64,000 nt of DNA from CAWJFP01 sp963842155 (GTDB lineage: Bacteria > Pseudomonadota > Alphaproteobacteria > JACZXZ01): assembly GCA_963842155.1 (NCBI GenBank), contig CAWJFP010000036.1:124001-188000 (forward strand). Reading direction: 5' to 3'. The translations under genes and the position numbers were made by a program. Each line of letters begins with the position of its first letter. Position 1 is the first letter of the stretch. Below the pieces are notes generated by a model, which did not search any database, had not been told where the DNA came from, and saw only the letters and a program-made list of their open reading frames with translations. Of the stretch, positions 55,001 through 63,039 are shown piece by piece.

Positions 55001-55206
55001 CGCCGCCGCGCGCCCCGCGCCACTCGGCGATCTACCGCGTTCGATGTCTTCGACTTTGGATCGCGGCCGTCAGGATATATCCGCACACCGCCGGGCCCAA
55101 GCGCAGAGGGGTTGCCCTCTCGATCCAGCCACACCAAAAACCAGCCCAGGGAGTTCGATCCCACATCGATCCCCAGCCGATAGGACCGCATACCAATATT
55201 CTTCAT
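52027..55206 (-). CDS. cas9: Type II-C CRISPR effector nuclease Cas9 (1059 residues)
   Basis: RuvC-I is GIDVGSNSLGW (Asp14). The Arg-rich bridge helix follows (residues 60-80, RRVARGARRRRDRYLKRRKK). RuvC-II is IAVEMTRAF (Glu519). The HNH domain has CPFSG at 583-587, EIEHLIPFQETWDDSPANKT with His604 and Asn618, and KGKKTPFEAFG. RuvC-III is HHAIDAMVAA (His749, His750, Asp753). All catalytic positions that I can check are intact, and so is the reading frame. At 1059 residues it is of the compact II-C class. The C-terminal PAM-interacting part (about 830-1059) has no recognisable specificity signal. It heads the operon cas9-cas1-cas2 and is divergent from the tracrRNA gene. Neither csn2 nor cas4 is present. 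Confidence 0.98.
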   Translation of the reverse strand: MKNIGMRSYRLGIDVGSNSLGWFLVWLDREGNPSALGPGGVRIYPDGRDPKSKTSNAVDRRVARGARRRRDRYLKRRKKLMAHLIEHGLMPIEEAARKELEKLDPYELRAKALDGALPPHHIGRALFHLDQRRGFLSNRKTEKRKDNESGVIKEAAGRLQTALENERARTLGEFLHRRHRDREPVRARNKSTGAKAEYDFYPTRQMVLDEFNKIWDAQARHHPAMTPEARTALHHTIFYQRPLKQPPIGKCSLDPAHDNNDIDGFRCAWAHPLAQRFRIWQEVRNLEITESGKTPTTLTREQGDLIALALFQKNKLPFEKIRSLLKLPLEARFNLESEKRRELLGDQTAAKLSGKTIFGKTWRSFPLERQIDIAMQLVNEQEEAKLTEWLATEAGVDQETAARVASTFLPEGHSRLGLRAIKKIVPFMEGGMNYPDAAKAAGYDHAQLPTGEQSPTGYLPYYGEWLQDDVLGSGDPHDTNDKRWGRFPNPTVHIGLGQLRRTANALIREYGPPAEIAVEMTRAFKLSPKQLSELESEQAENQRKNEGRREELRELGQADNTRNLLKMRLWEELNAKDPLDRRCPFSGEVISVRQLLSDEVEIEHLIPFQETWDDSPANKTVSMRYANRAKGKKTPFEAFGANPTIDGRHYYWDDIAQRAAALPKGKRWRFQPNARDRFKAIGGFQARQLNETGWLARVAKHYLAAVTNPYKIHVLPGKLTAIIRAKWALNNLLPDHNYSDAKNRKDHRHHAIDAMVAAMTDRSLLHRMSSAYDEERDKIEIPPPWPTLRADLDAKLKAMTVSYKPDHGVQAQLHEDTAYGAVKEFEKEGGNLVYRKQFLTLNGQELERIRDHRLRHLLKAHVGAEMAAGKDLKSALQSFAERRDISGLPNGVRHVRLIKPEKPEYLVTVCNKAGKPYKSYSAGENSFIEVFEAPDGKWHGEAMSIFKANQRDLTIKWPDQFPGARLVMRVFKGDLIALDLRGQRTIMVAHRLDAAAGRLKLAAHNEAGNLDQRHADQADPFRWLMASYGTLKAMNAVPVRVDELGRAWNLRSGNVARAL

Positions 55207-55256
55207 GGCTTAGCTTCCCCCTTGTGGTTGAAGCTCCACTACCTCCGCGGGAAATA

Positions 55257-55286
55257 TTGACTAGTTCAAAGAAAAATGCGAATAAT
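55257..55286 (+). promoter_or_regulatory. Candidate tracrRNA promoter
   Basis: TTGACT at 55257-55262 and AATAAT at 55281-55286 are 18 bp apart. The predicted start is near 55292, about 32 nt upstream of the anti-repeat. It lies between the divergent cas9 start and the tracrRNA gene. This is inferred from box similarity. Confidence 0.55.
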
Positions 55287-55291
55287 TTCTG

Positions 55292-55408
55292 TTGGTGCCA
55301 AGGCGCGGAAGGTTTCGCCAACTTAGCGGTCTGGTGATTGAGGGCCTCCCGTTAACAAGCTGAAAAGCACCAAATGGGGCGAGCTGCGGCTCGCCCCTTC
55401 TTAATTTT
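55292..55408 (+). ncRNA. tracrRNA
   Basis: The anti-repeat is at 55324-55360: 23 nt (55324-55346) are complementary to repeat positions 11-33 or so, then a 2-nt mismatch gives the bulge, then CCGTTAAC (55348-55355) pairs with the repeat's 5' GTTGCGG with one bulged T. A small stem-loop (AGCTGAAAAGC) follows and then a terminator hairpin (GGGGCGAGC at 55376-55384 with GCTCGCCCC at 55389-55397) before a T-rich tail. This is the standard layout of a type II tracrRNA. It is plus strand, opposite to cas9 and parallel to the array. The start at 55292 is inferred from the promoter; the end from the terminator. Confidence 0.88.
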
Positions 55409-55465
55409 GCGGATTCCGGTGGCTGAACCGAGGTTGAGCGGCGCGGGAACCGGGGTGCCCCCGCG

Positions 55466-56527
55466 CTACCAGCCCTTATTGAGCAGCCTGGCCGCCTCGA
55501 GCGCGAAATAGGTCAGGATGCCGTCCGCGCCGGCGCGCTTGAAGCCGAGCAGCGTTTCCATCACCACGCGGTCGTTCTCGAGCCAGCCGTTCCGGATGGC
55601 GGCCTTGAGCATGGCGTACTCGCCCGACACCTGGTAGACGAAAGTCGGCGCCCGGAAGGTCTCCTTCACCCGCCGCAGGATGTCGAGATAGGGCATGCCG
55701 GGCTTGACCATCACCATGTCGGCGCCCTCCGCGAGGTCGAGCGCCACCTCGCGCAACGCCTCGTCGCTGTTGGCCGGGTCCATCTGGTAGGTGCGTTTGT
55801 CGCCCTTGAGGGCCTTGATCGAGCCGATGGCGTCGCGAAACGGTCCGTAGAACGCGGAGGCGTATTTCGCCGCGTAGGACATGATCCTGACATGCTCGAA
55901 GCCATGCTCGTCGAGCGCCTGGCGAATGGCGCCGACGCGGCCGTCCATCATGTCCGAGGGCGCGATGATGTCGCAGCCGGCCTCGGCCTGCACCAGCGCC
56001 TGGCGGCACAGCACCTCGACCGTGGCGTCGTTGACGACATAGCCGTCCTCGAGCAGCCCGTCATGGCCGTGGCTCGTGTAGGGATCGAGCGCCACGTCGC
56101 AGAGCAGGCCCATGCCGGGATGGGCGCGCTTGATCGCGCGCACCGCGCGGCAGACGAGATTGCCGGGGTTGAGCGCCTCGCTGCCTTCCTCGTCCTTGAG
56201 CTTGGCCTCGGTCTGGGGAAAGAGCGCCACGCAGGGGATGCCGAGTGTCGCGGCCTCGCCCACGGCTTCGGCCAGGAGATCGACCGAGAGCCGCTCGACC
56301 CCCGGCATGGAGGCGACGGGCTCGCGCATGCCCTTGCCCTCGCGGAGGAAGAGCGGCCAGATGAGGTCGTCGACCGAAAGCTTGTGCTCGGCGACGAGCC
56401 GCCTGGTCCAGGCGTCGATGCGGTTGCGCCGCGGACGCAGGCGCGGATAGGCGCCGAGCGCCTGCGCGCCGGGCGTGGCGGGCTTGCGAGGGCTCGCGCG
56501 CAGGCGCGGCTTCGAATGTTCGTTCAT
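55466..56527 (-). CDS. hemB: Delta-aminolevulinic acid dehydratase
   Basis: The 353-residue protein has the catalytic Lys in VMVKPGMPYLDIL, a second Lys in YAAKYASAFYGPFRDAIGS, and DVALDPYTSHGHDG in place of the triple-cysteine zinc site of animal enzymes, which is the Mg-type bacterial variant. It condenses two aminolevulinate molecules to porphobilinogen in haem and cobalamin synthesis. The N-terminal 30 residues are Arg/Pro-rich and not conserved; a later start is possible. It follows the tracrRNA terminator by about 60 bp, convergent with it. Confidence 0.95.
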   Translation of the reverse strand: MNEHSKPRLRASPRKPATPGAQALGAYPRLRPRRNRIDAWTRRLVAEHKLSVDDLIWPLFLREGKGMREPVASMPGVERLSVDLLAEAVGEAATLGIPCVALFPQTEAKLKDEEGSEALNPGNLVCRAVRAIKRAHPGMGLLCDVALDPYTSHGHDGLLEDGYVVNDATVEVLCRQALVQAEAGCDIIAPSDMMDGRVGAIRQALDEHGFEHVRIMSYAAKYASAFYGPFRDAIGSIKALKGDKRTYQMDPANSDEALREVALDLAEGADMVMVKPGMPYLDILRRVKETFRAPTFVYQVSGEYAMLKAAIRNGWLENDRVVMETLLGFKRAGADGILTYFALEAARLLNKGW

Positions 56528-56585
56528 GAGCGGAGATTCGCATAATCCGGCGCCGGAGGCCAGCGCAAGCCGCTACGCCGACCCC

Positions 56586-57575
56586 TCAGGGATTCCGCCG
56601 CGAGAACGACACGGCATAGGCGCCGTCGCGCAGATCGATCAGCGGATCGTCGGATTCCTCGATGCCGGGCGTGAGCTGGCCCGGCAGGAACAGCAAGGCC
56701 TTCTGCGCCTCCAGGCTGTTCGGAACCGCCTTGTCGATCGTCAGCACGCCGAGCTCGACCAGCTTGCGGTCCTCGGGCCAGGGCTTGGACGGGTCGTTCG
56801 TGGGGTCGCCCGGGGCCGCGAGCTGCGCCATGAGGTGGAAGGTCACAGGCCCGCGCTTCAGACGCTCCGGCAGCTCGTCGATCAGAAAGTCCGGCGTTTG
56901 TGTCGCCACGTCGGCCGCATCGAGATGAACCAGACGCTCCGGCACCATGCGATAGCGCACGGCCTGCTTTGCCCCCGCCTTGCTGACGAAGACGAAGGCG
57001 TCGATGCCGTAATATTCCTCGTCGGCGAAGCTGTCCGGCGTGGCGATGGTGGCAAAGGCGGCGGGCGCCGCGGGGTGGCTGGCGAGGAACTGATCGAATT
57101 TCGTGGGCTTGGGCGCATCCGGCGGGCTCGCGGCCAGCGCCAGAAACAGATCGCGGAAATCGGCGCCGTTGGAGACGGGGAAGAACTTGAGCGAGTTGAT
57201 CACCATGTCGGTGTCGCTGCCATCCGGCAGATGATACTTGATTGCCATGCCGTGCGGATTGGCGGAGCCGGCCCCGTCCGGGATGTTCGGCACGCCGCCC
57301 GAATCCGAGAAACGCACCGTCACCGGGATCGCGCTGCCGTTGAAAATCACGGCCTTGCTCAAGGACGCCGCCTCGGGAGATGCCGTGAAGCTGCCCGTGA
57401 CCACCACGCCCTTGGCGTGATTGGCGCGGAAGCCGGGATGGACGCCGAACAGCTTGTTCATCGCGTCGACGATCTGCACCTCGATGGGCTGATCCTCCGC
57501 GCGGACGAACGCGGCCGACGCGATGCCGAGCACTGCCACCGCGGCCAGCCCGGCCAGAATCCTGCCTGTCTTCAT
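56586..57575 (-). CDS. Catalase-related, secreted peroxidase-like protein
   Basis: From the ATG at 57575 the protein has a signal peptide (MKTGRILAGLAAVAVLGIAS, ending near AAFVRA|ED). The mature part holds catalase-core blocks: HPGFRANHAKGVVVTGSFTA, the VRFSDSGGVPNIPDG segment and NPHGMAIKYHLPDG. At about 305 residues it is the small catalase-related peroxidase form rather than a full catalase. It would use haem in the periplasm. A reading frame starting 21 bp upstream adds seven residues. Confidence 0.9.
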   Translation of the reverse strand: MKTGRILAGLAAVAVLGIASAAFVRAEDQPIEVQIVDAMNKLFGVHPGFRANHAKGVVVTGSFTASPEAASLSKAVIFNGSAIPVTVRFSDSGGVPNIPDGAGSANPHGMAIKYHLPDGSDTDMVINSLKFFPVSNGADFRDLFLALAASPPDAPKPTKFDQFLASHPAAPAAFATIATPDSFADEEYYGIDAFVFVSKAGAKQAVRYRMVPERLVHLDAADVATQTPDFLIDELPERLKRGPVTFHLMAQLAAPGDPTNDPSKPWPEDRKLVELGVLTIDKAVPNSLEAQKALLFLPGQLTPGIEESDDPLIDLRDGAYAVSFSRRNP

Positions 57576-57765
57576 GGGTGCCTTCCACTGCAACAAGCGC
57601 GGCCGACCGCGCGTTCTGAGCCCGGCATTCCCCGGAGCCTAGGAGCAGCCTTCGTTCGCCGCAGGTGACACTTCCGAGAAGTGCCACGAACGGATGTCGG
57701 TTCCGTCCTCATGGACCTCCTTGTCGGCGCACCCCAACAAGGAACTACCCATCTTTGCCAATCCG

Positions 57766-58062
57766 CTATTTCAGCGCCAGGACGACTGGTCCCGAGACCG
57801 GATCGGTGACACCAAGCCCGCCGCCAAAGTCTTCGAGCGTATCTCGGAATGAATTGAGCGTCTCGATCATGTTTGGTCGCGCTTTCGCGAGTGAGTCCAT
57901 GTCGGTCCATTCAACGATGATACAATAGGTGTGCTCTCCGGTCCTGATAATATTGGCGTGCGTGAGGCCGGGCCAATTGAACTGGGCCTTCTTGTGCGCA
58001 TCGAGGAATTGCTGGTCACGTCCAGCCTTCACCTTAAAGCGCACGGCGTTAAACGCAGTCAT
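57766..58062 (-). CDS. Antibiotic biosynthesis monooxygenase-like (dimeric alpha-beta barrel) protein
   Basis: From the ATG at 58062 the 98-residue protein reads MTAFNAVRFKVKAGRDQQFL and ends in an ABM-like strand with GEHTYCIIVEWTDMDSLAKA. The fold is a dimeric alpha-beta barrel used by many small monooxygenases and by proteins of no known activity. The substrate is unknown. The gene is single and stands between two 190-250 bp gaps without other features. Confidence 0.75.
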   Translation of the reverse strand: MTAFNAVRFKVKAGRDQQFLDAHKKAQFNWPGLTHANIIRTGEHTYCIIVEWTDMDSLAKARPNMIETLNSFRDTLEDFGGGLGVTDPVSGPVVLALK

Positions 58063-58314
58063 GGTATGCCTCCTAACGGTGCGGCGATTACGCATTAGGT
58101 GAGGTCGCAAGCTCTCAACAGCGGAAAGAACGATACCACATCTTCATTACGGGTTGTGTAAAGGGGATCACACACGGCAACGATCGTTTGATTTGGAAGC
58201 CGACTTCCGCTTTGGGTTAATCGCGTCGAATTCGGCCGGGTCCGCCTATTGTCCGTTTTGCGGGTAGTTTCGGAAGCGCCGGTTCGCCGTTGTTGGCATC
58301 GCCCTGGATGTGAT

Positions 58315-59633
58315 TCAAGCTCCAAAATTGGAGCCTCGAATCTCGGCGGGCATCGTGGCATGCTCCAGCCGCGGATTATGGCCCAAGGCCAGCACGATAA
58401 GGAAGGATATGAAGGCGAGCCCGGCGACGAAGAGGAGGCCGAAGGAGAAGCTTCCCGTCCGGTCCTTGATGAAGCCGATCGCGTAAGGCCCGACGAAGCC
58501 CGAGAGATTGCCGATCGAGTTGATGAGCGCGATGCCGCCGGCCGCCGCCGTGCCGGTGAGCAAGGCGGTGGGCAGGGTCCAGAACACCGACACGGCAGAG
58601 AAAATGCCGATGGCGGCCAGGGTCAAAGCCAGCATCTCGGCGACGGGATTGCTCGCGCTGCTGGAGAGAGCGAGGCCGAGCCCGGCGAGCAGCGCGGCGA
58701 CGGCGCAATGCCATTTCCTCTCATGCCGCGCGTCGGAATGCAGGCCCCACAACACCATGGCGACGGCGCCGACGAGGTAGGGAATGGCGGTGACGAAGCC
58801 GGTCTCCAGGTTGGTGAGGCCGAAGCCTTTGACGATCTGCGGTATCCAGAAGCTCATGCCGTAATTGGCCGCGACGACGCCGAAATAAACCAGGCTCAGC
58901 AGCAGCACGCGCGGATGGCGGAGCGCCTGGAGGAGGGTGAATTTGACGATGGCCTCGCGATTGCGCCGCTCTTCCTTGAGGCGCGCCGCCAGCCATTCGC
59001 GCTCCTCGGGCTCGAGCCATTGGGCCTTCTCCGGCCCGTCGGTGAGGTAGGCGAGCACGACGCCCGAGAGCAGGATGGCCGGCGCGCCCTCGAAAACGAA
59101 AAGCCATTGCCAGCCCTTGAGTCCCCAGACGCCGTCCATGCCGAGCAGACATGCCCGAGACCGGCGCGCCGATCACCGAGGAGACCGGGATCGCCGCCAT
59201 GAAGAAGCCGACGATGCGGGCGCGGTAGCTGCGCCGGGAACCAGAAGGTGAGGAAGAGGATGATGCCGGGGAAGAAGCCGGCCTCGGCCACGCCCAGGAG
59301 AAAGCGCAACACGAGGAAGCTCGTCTCGCTCCAGACGAGGGCCATGCCGGTCGACAGCAAGCCCCAGCTCAGCATGATGCGGGCGATCCAGACGCGCGCG
59401 CCGAAACGCTCGAGCGCGATGTTGCTCGGCACCTCGAAGAGGAAATAGCCGATGAAGAAGATGCCCGCGCCCCAGCCGAAGACGGTGGCCGTGAAGCCGA
59501 GATCCTTGTTCATGGTCAGCGCGGCGAAGCTGACATTCACGCGGTCGAGATAGGCGACGAAATAGCAGAGGATCAGGAACGGCAGCAAGCGCCGCCTGAC
59601 CTTGCCCATGATGAGCGCTTCGCGCGCTTCCAT
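58315..59633 (-). CDS. MFS transporter of the anion:cation symporter type, two frameshifts
   Basis: The first frame begins MEAREALIMGKVRRRLLPFL and has the MFS signature LDRVNVSFAALTMNKDLGFT with YFLFEVPSNIALERFGARVW. A second frame supplies FFMAAIPVSSVIGAPVSGM in the loop region, and the last frame runs from MDGVWGLKGWQWLFVFEGAP to the end. Frame changes lie near 59232 and 59147; 1319 nt is two over a multiple of three. The family imports organic acids such as glucarate or hexuronates with a proton. The substrate is unknown. It is divergent from the acyl-CoA dehydrogenase gene. Confidence 0.88.
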
Positions 59634-59823
59634 GGCGTCCTCCCTGACGCTCCCCCGTTCTTCGGAGTTTTCTTTTCTGCCGGGGCGTTCCGGTCCCTTT
59701 ATCATTTCCGCCGGAGAGGGACAAATCCTTCGCCATGCGGCATTGGCGCCGCGCGCTCCCAGCCTTGCGTTGACATGAGCGGACGCGCTGGTGATGATCG
59801 CCGCGCCTTGAGGCGGGGAAAGC

Positions 59824-60963
59824 ATGGATTTCGAGCTATCCGAGGAGCAGCGGGCCTTCCAGGCGACGGCGCGCCAATTCGCGCTGGACGAGATGGCGCC
59901 GCATGCCGCGCGTTGGGACGAGGAGAAGATTTTCCCCGAGGAGACTCTGCGCAAGGCGGCGAAGCTCGGCTTCGGCGGCATCTATCTCAGCGAGGATGTC
60001 GGCGGCGCCGGGCTCGGCCGGCGGGACGCCGCGGTCATCTTCGAGGAGCTGGCGGCCGGCTGCCCTTCGACCGCCGCCTACATCTCGATCCACAACATGG
60101 CGGCCTGGATGATCGACCGCTTCGGCTCGGGCGAGCAGCGCCGTCGCTGGCTGCCGCCGCTCGCCGGCATGGCGCATTTCGCGAGCTATTGCCTGACCGA
60201 GCCGGGCGCCGGCTCGGACGCGGCGAGCCTCCAGACGCGCGCCCGGCGCGAGGGCGAGCATTATCTGCTCGACGGCAGCAAGGCCTTCATTTCGGGCGCC
60301 GGCCGCAGCGACATTTACGTCGTCATGGCGCGCACGGGCGGCGCGGGCCCCAAGGGCATCTCGGCCTTCGTGGCGGAGGCGGGGACGGCGGGCCTCTCCT
60401 TCGGCAAGCAGGAGAAGAAGCTCGGCTGGAACAGCCAGCCCACGGCGATGGTGATTTTCGAGAATTGCCGGGTGCCGGCCGCCAATCGGCTGGGCGAGGA
60501 AGGCGACGGCTTCAAGATCGCCATGATGGGATTGGACGGCGGGCGGCTCAACATCGCCGCCTGCTCGCTCGGCGGGGCGCGCACCTGCCTCGAGGGCGCG
60601 CGCGACCATCTGCTCGTGCGCGAGCAGTTCGGCCGCAAGCTTGCCGAGTTCCAGGCCTTGCGTTTCCGTCTGGCCGACATGGCGACCGAGCTCGAGGCGG
60701 CGCGGCTCATGGTGCATCGCGCCGCCGCCATGCTCGATGACGGCCATCCCGAGGCGAGCCTCCATTGCGCCATGGCCAAGCGCTTCGCCACCGATGCCGG
60801 CTTTGCCGTCTGCAACGACGCGCTCCAGCTTTATGGCGGTTATGGCTATCTGCGCGACTATCCGGTCGAGCGCCATCTGCGCGACCTGCGCGTTCATCAG
60901 ATTCTCGAGGGCACCAACGAGATCATGCGGGTGATCATAGCGCGACGGCTACTCGGCGAATGA
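59824..60963 (+). CDS. Acyl-CoA dehydrogenase, isobutyryl-CoA type
   Basis: The 379-residue protein starts MDFELSEEQRAFQATARQFA and has SYCLTEPGAGSDAASLQT, a TAMVIFENCRVPAANRLGEE segment and the signature LQLYGGYGYLRDYPVERHLR. The adjacent 3-hydroxyisobutyryl-CoA hydrolase and 3-hydroxyisobutyrate dehydrogenase genes indicate isobutyryl-CoA as substrate in valine breakdown. It introduces the alpha,beta double bond, with electrons passed to ETF. The substrate is inferred from context; the family is certain. Confidence 0.93.
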   Translation: MDFELSEEQRAFQATARQFALDEMAPHAARWDEEKIFPEETLRKAAKLGFGGIYLSEDVGGAGLGRRDAAVIFEELAAGCPSTAAYISIHNMAAWMIDRFGSGEQRRRWLPPLAGMAHFASYCLTEPGAGSDAASLQTRARREGEHYLLDGSKAFISGAGRSDIYVVMARTGGAGPKGISAFVAEAGTAGLSFGKQEKKLGWNSQPTAMVIFENCRVPAANRLGEEGDGFKIAMMGLDGGRLNIAACSLGGARTCLEGARDHLLVREQFGRKLAEFQALRFRLADMATELEAARLMVHRAAAMLDDGHPEASLHCAMAKRFATDAGFAVCNDALQLYGGYGYLRDYPVERHLRDLRVHQILEGTNEIMRVIIARRLLGE

Positions 60964-60996
60964 GCGCTAAGCCATGACACGCGGAACGAGGCGCGA

Positions 60997-62073
60997 ATGA
61001 CGACGGCGGAAATCGACCAGGCGGCGGCCGAGGTCCTGTTCGAGCGACGCGGCGGGCTCGGGCTCATCACGCTCAACCGGCCGAAGGCGCTCAACGCCCT
61101 CACGCTCGAGATGATCCGCGCGCTCGATCCCCGGCTCGAGGCCTGGGCGGCCGACGCGGCGGTGCAGGCGGTCGCGATACGCGGCGCCGGCAATCGCGCC
61201 TTCTGCGCCGGCGGCGACGTGCGCGCGCTTTACGAATTGCGCGCGCGCGGCGACCGCGCCTATCGGGCCGAGTTCTACCGCCATGAATATGGCCAGAACC
61301 GCCGCATCTTCCGCTTTCCGAAGCCCTATATCGCGCTCATCGACGGCATCGCCATGGGCGGCGGAGTCGGCGTGTCGATCCATGGCTCGCATCGCGTCGC
61401 CACGGAGCGCACGCTCTTCGCCATGCCCGAGACGGGCATCGGGCTTTTCCCCGATGTCGGCGCGGGGCATTTCCTGCCGCGGCTTCCCGGCAAGCTCGGC
61501 CTCTATCTCGGGCTCGCCGGGGCGCGCATCAAGGCGGCGGACTGCCTTTATGCCGGGCTCGCCACCCATTACATGCCGAGCGCAAGGCTCGAGACGCTGA
61601 TCGCCGCTCTCGCGGCTGCCGATCTCGGGCGCGGCAACGCGGCCGTCGACGAACTGCTCGCGCGCTTCCACGAGGACCCCGGCCCGGCGCCCTTGGCGGC
61701 GCGGCGCGCCAGCATCGACCGTGCCTTCGGCGCGGCGTCCGTCGAAGCCATCCTCGCCGCGCTGATGCGCGACGGCGAGGATTGGTCGAAGGAGACGCGA
61801 GCGGTCCTCGCCAGCAAATCGCCGACCTCGCTCAAGCTCACCTTCCGTCAGCTTGCGCTGGGCCGCGAGCTTTCCTTCGAGGAGGTGACGATCATGGAAT
61901 ATAGGCTCTGCCAATATTGCATGGACGGGCATGATTTCTTCGAGGGCGTGCGCGCCGTCATAATCGATCGCGACAATGCGCCGAAATGGCGGCCGCCGAC
62001 CCTCGCCGAGGTGAGCGAGGCCGAAATCGCGCGCGCCTTCGCGCCGCGCGCGGACGATCTGCGCTTCGAATGA
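60997..62073 (+). CDS. 3-hydroxyisobutyryl-CoA hydrolase
   Basis: The 358-residue crotonase-fold protein begins after 34 bp of gap and has the long HIBYL-CoA hydrolase pattern. ITLNRPKALNALTLEMI and AIRGAGNRAFCAGGDVRALY are followed by PYIALIDGIAMGGGVGVSIH and the FAMPETGIGLFPDVGAGHFL catalytic segment. The C-terminal block FRQLALGRELSFEEVTIMEY also matches. It hydrolyses 3-hydroxyisobutyryl-CoA in the valine pathway. The length separates it from the 260-residue enoyl-CoA hydratases. It shares an operon with mmsB. Confidence 0.93.
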   Translation: MTTAEIDQAAAEVLFERRGGLGLITLNRPKALNALTLEMIRALDPRLEAWAADAAVQAVAIRGAGNRAFCAGGDVRALYELRARGDRAYRAEFYRHEYGQNRRIFRFPKPYIALIDGIAMGGGVGVSIHGSHRVATERTLFAMPETGIGLFPDVGAGHFLPRLPGKLGLYLGLAGARIKAADCLYAGLATHYMPSARLETLIAALAAADLGRGNAAVDELLARFHEDPGPAPLAARRASIDRAFGAASVEAILAALMRDGEDWSKETRAVLASKSPTSLKLTFRQLALGRELSFEEVTIMEYRLCQYCMDGHDFFEGVRAVIIDRDNAPKWRPPTLAEVSEAEIARAFAPRADDLRFE

Positions 62074-62101
62074 AAAGACGCGCGCGAGGGAGGAGCGAGA
62101 C

Positions 62102-62994
62102 ATGAGCGAGATCGGCTTCATCGGCCTCGGCAATATGGGCGGCCCCATGGCGCAAAACCTCGTCAAGGCCGGCCATCGCGTGAAGGCCTTCGACCTTCTG
62201 CCGGCCCATCTCGCTGCGGCCAAGTCGGCCGGCGCCCTGCCGGTCGGCAATGTCGCCGATGCGGCGCGCGGGATCGCGGCGGTGATAACGATGCTGCCGG
62301 CGGGGCAGCAAGTGCGCGGCGTCTATCTCGGCGACGCCGGCGTCATCGCCGCGGCGGCGCCGGGCACGCTGCTCATCGATTGCTCGACCATCGACGTCGA
62401 GAGCGCCCGCCATGTCGCCGCGGCGGCGCGAGAGCGCGGCCTCGAGATGCTCGACGCGCCGGTCTCGGGCGGCGTGGCGGGCGCGGCGGCGGCGACCCTT
62501 ACTTTCATGGTGGGCGGCAGCGAAGCCGGGTTTCGCGTCGGCGCAGCCCATCCTGCAGGCGATGGGCAAGGCGGTGATCCATGCCGGCCCGTCGGGCAAC
62601 GGCCAGGCGGCGAAGATCTGCAACAACATGATGCTCGGCGCCGCAGATGATCGCGGTCGCCGAGGGCTTCGCCCTGGCCGCGAAGCTCGGCCTCGCGGCG
62701 GCGAAGCTGTTCGAGATCAGCGCCAAGGCCTCGGCGCAATGCTGGGCCTTGACGAGCTATTGCCCCGAGCCCGGTCTCGTGCCGACGGCGCCCTCCAATC
62801 GCGACTACCGGCCGGGTTTCACCGTCGCGATGATGCTCAAGGATTTGCGCCTGGCGCAGCAGGCCGCGGGCGCGGCGGGCGTCGCCACGCCGCTCGGCGC
62901 GGAAGCCGCGGCCCTCTTCGGGCTCCATGACGCGGCGGGCCACGGGGCGCTCGATTTCTCCTCCATTATCAAGATGATCAAGGGCAAAGGCTGA
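62102..62994 (+). CDS. mmsB: 3-hydroxyisobutyrate dehydrogenase, two frameshifts
   Basis: The protein starts MSEIGFIGLGNMGGPMAQNL (NAD-binding) and has DAPVSGGVAGAAAATLTFMV. The frame changes near 62536 (extra G), where SAQPILQAMGKAVIHAG and the catalytic SGNGQAAKICNNM follow, and again near 62641 (extra C), where QMIAVAEGFALAAKLGLAAA and the FTVAMMLKDLRLAQQAA block follow. The total is 893 nt, two over a multiple of three. It oxidises 3-hydroxyisobutyrate to methylmalonate semialdehyde. The mmsA gene for the next step is not in the window. Confidence 0.92.
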
Positions 62995-63039
62995 GGGCGG
63001 CTCGCCCCGAGCGCGGATGCGACAAAAAGGAGGCTTGCA

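Noticed and set aside
48645..55206. Type II-A or II-B classification
   Set aside because: No csn2 or cas4 is present and Cas9 is short (1059 residues), which fits II-C.
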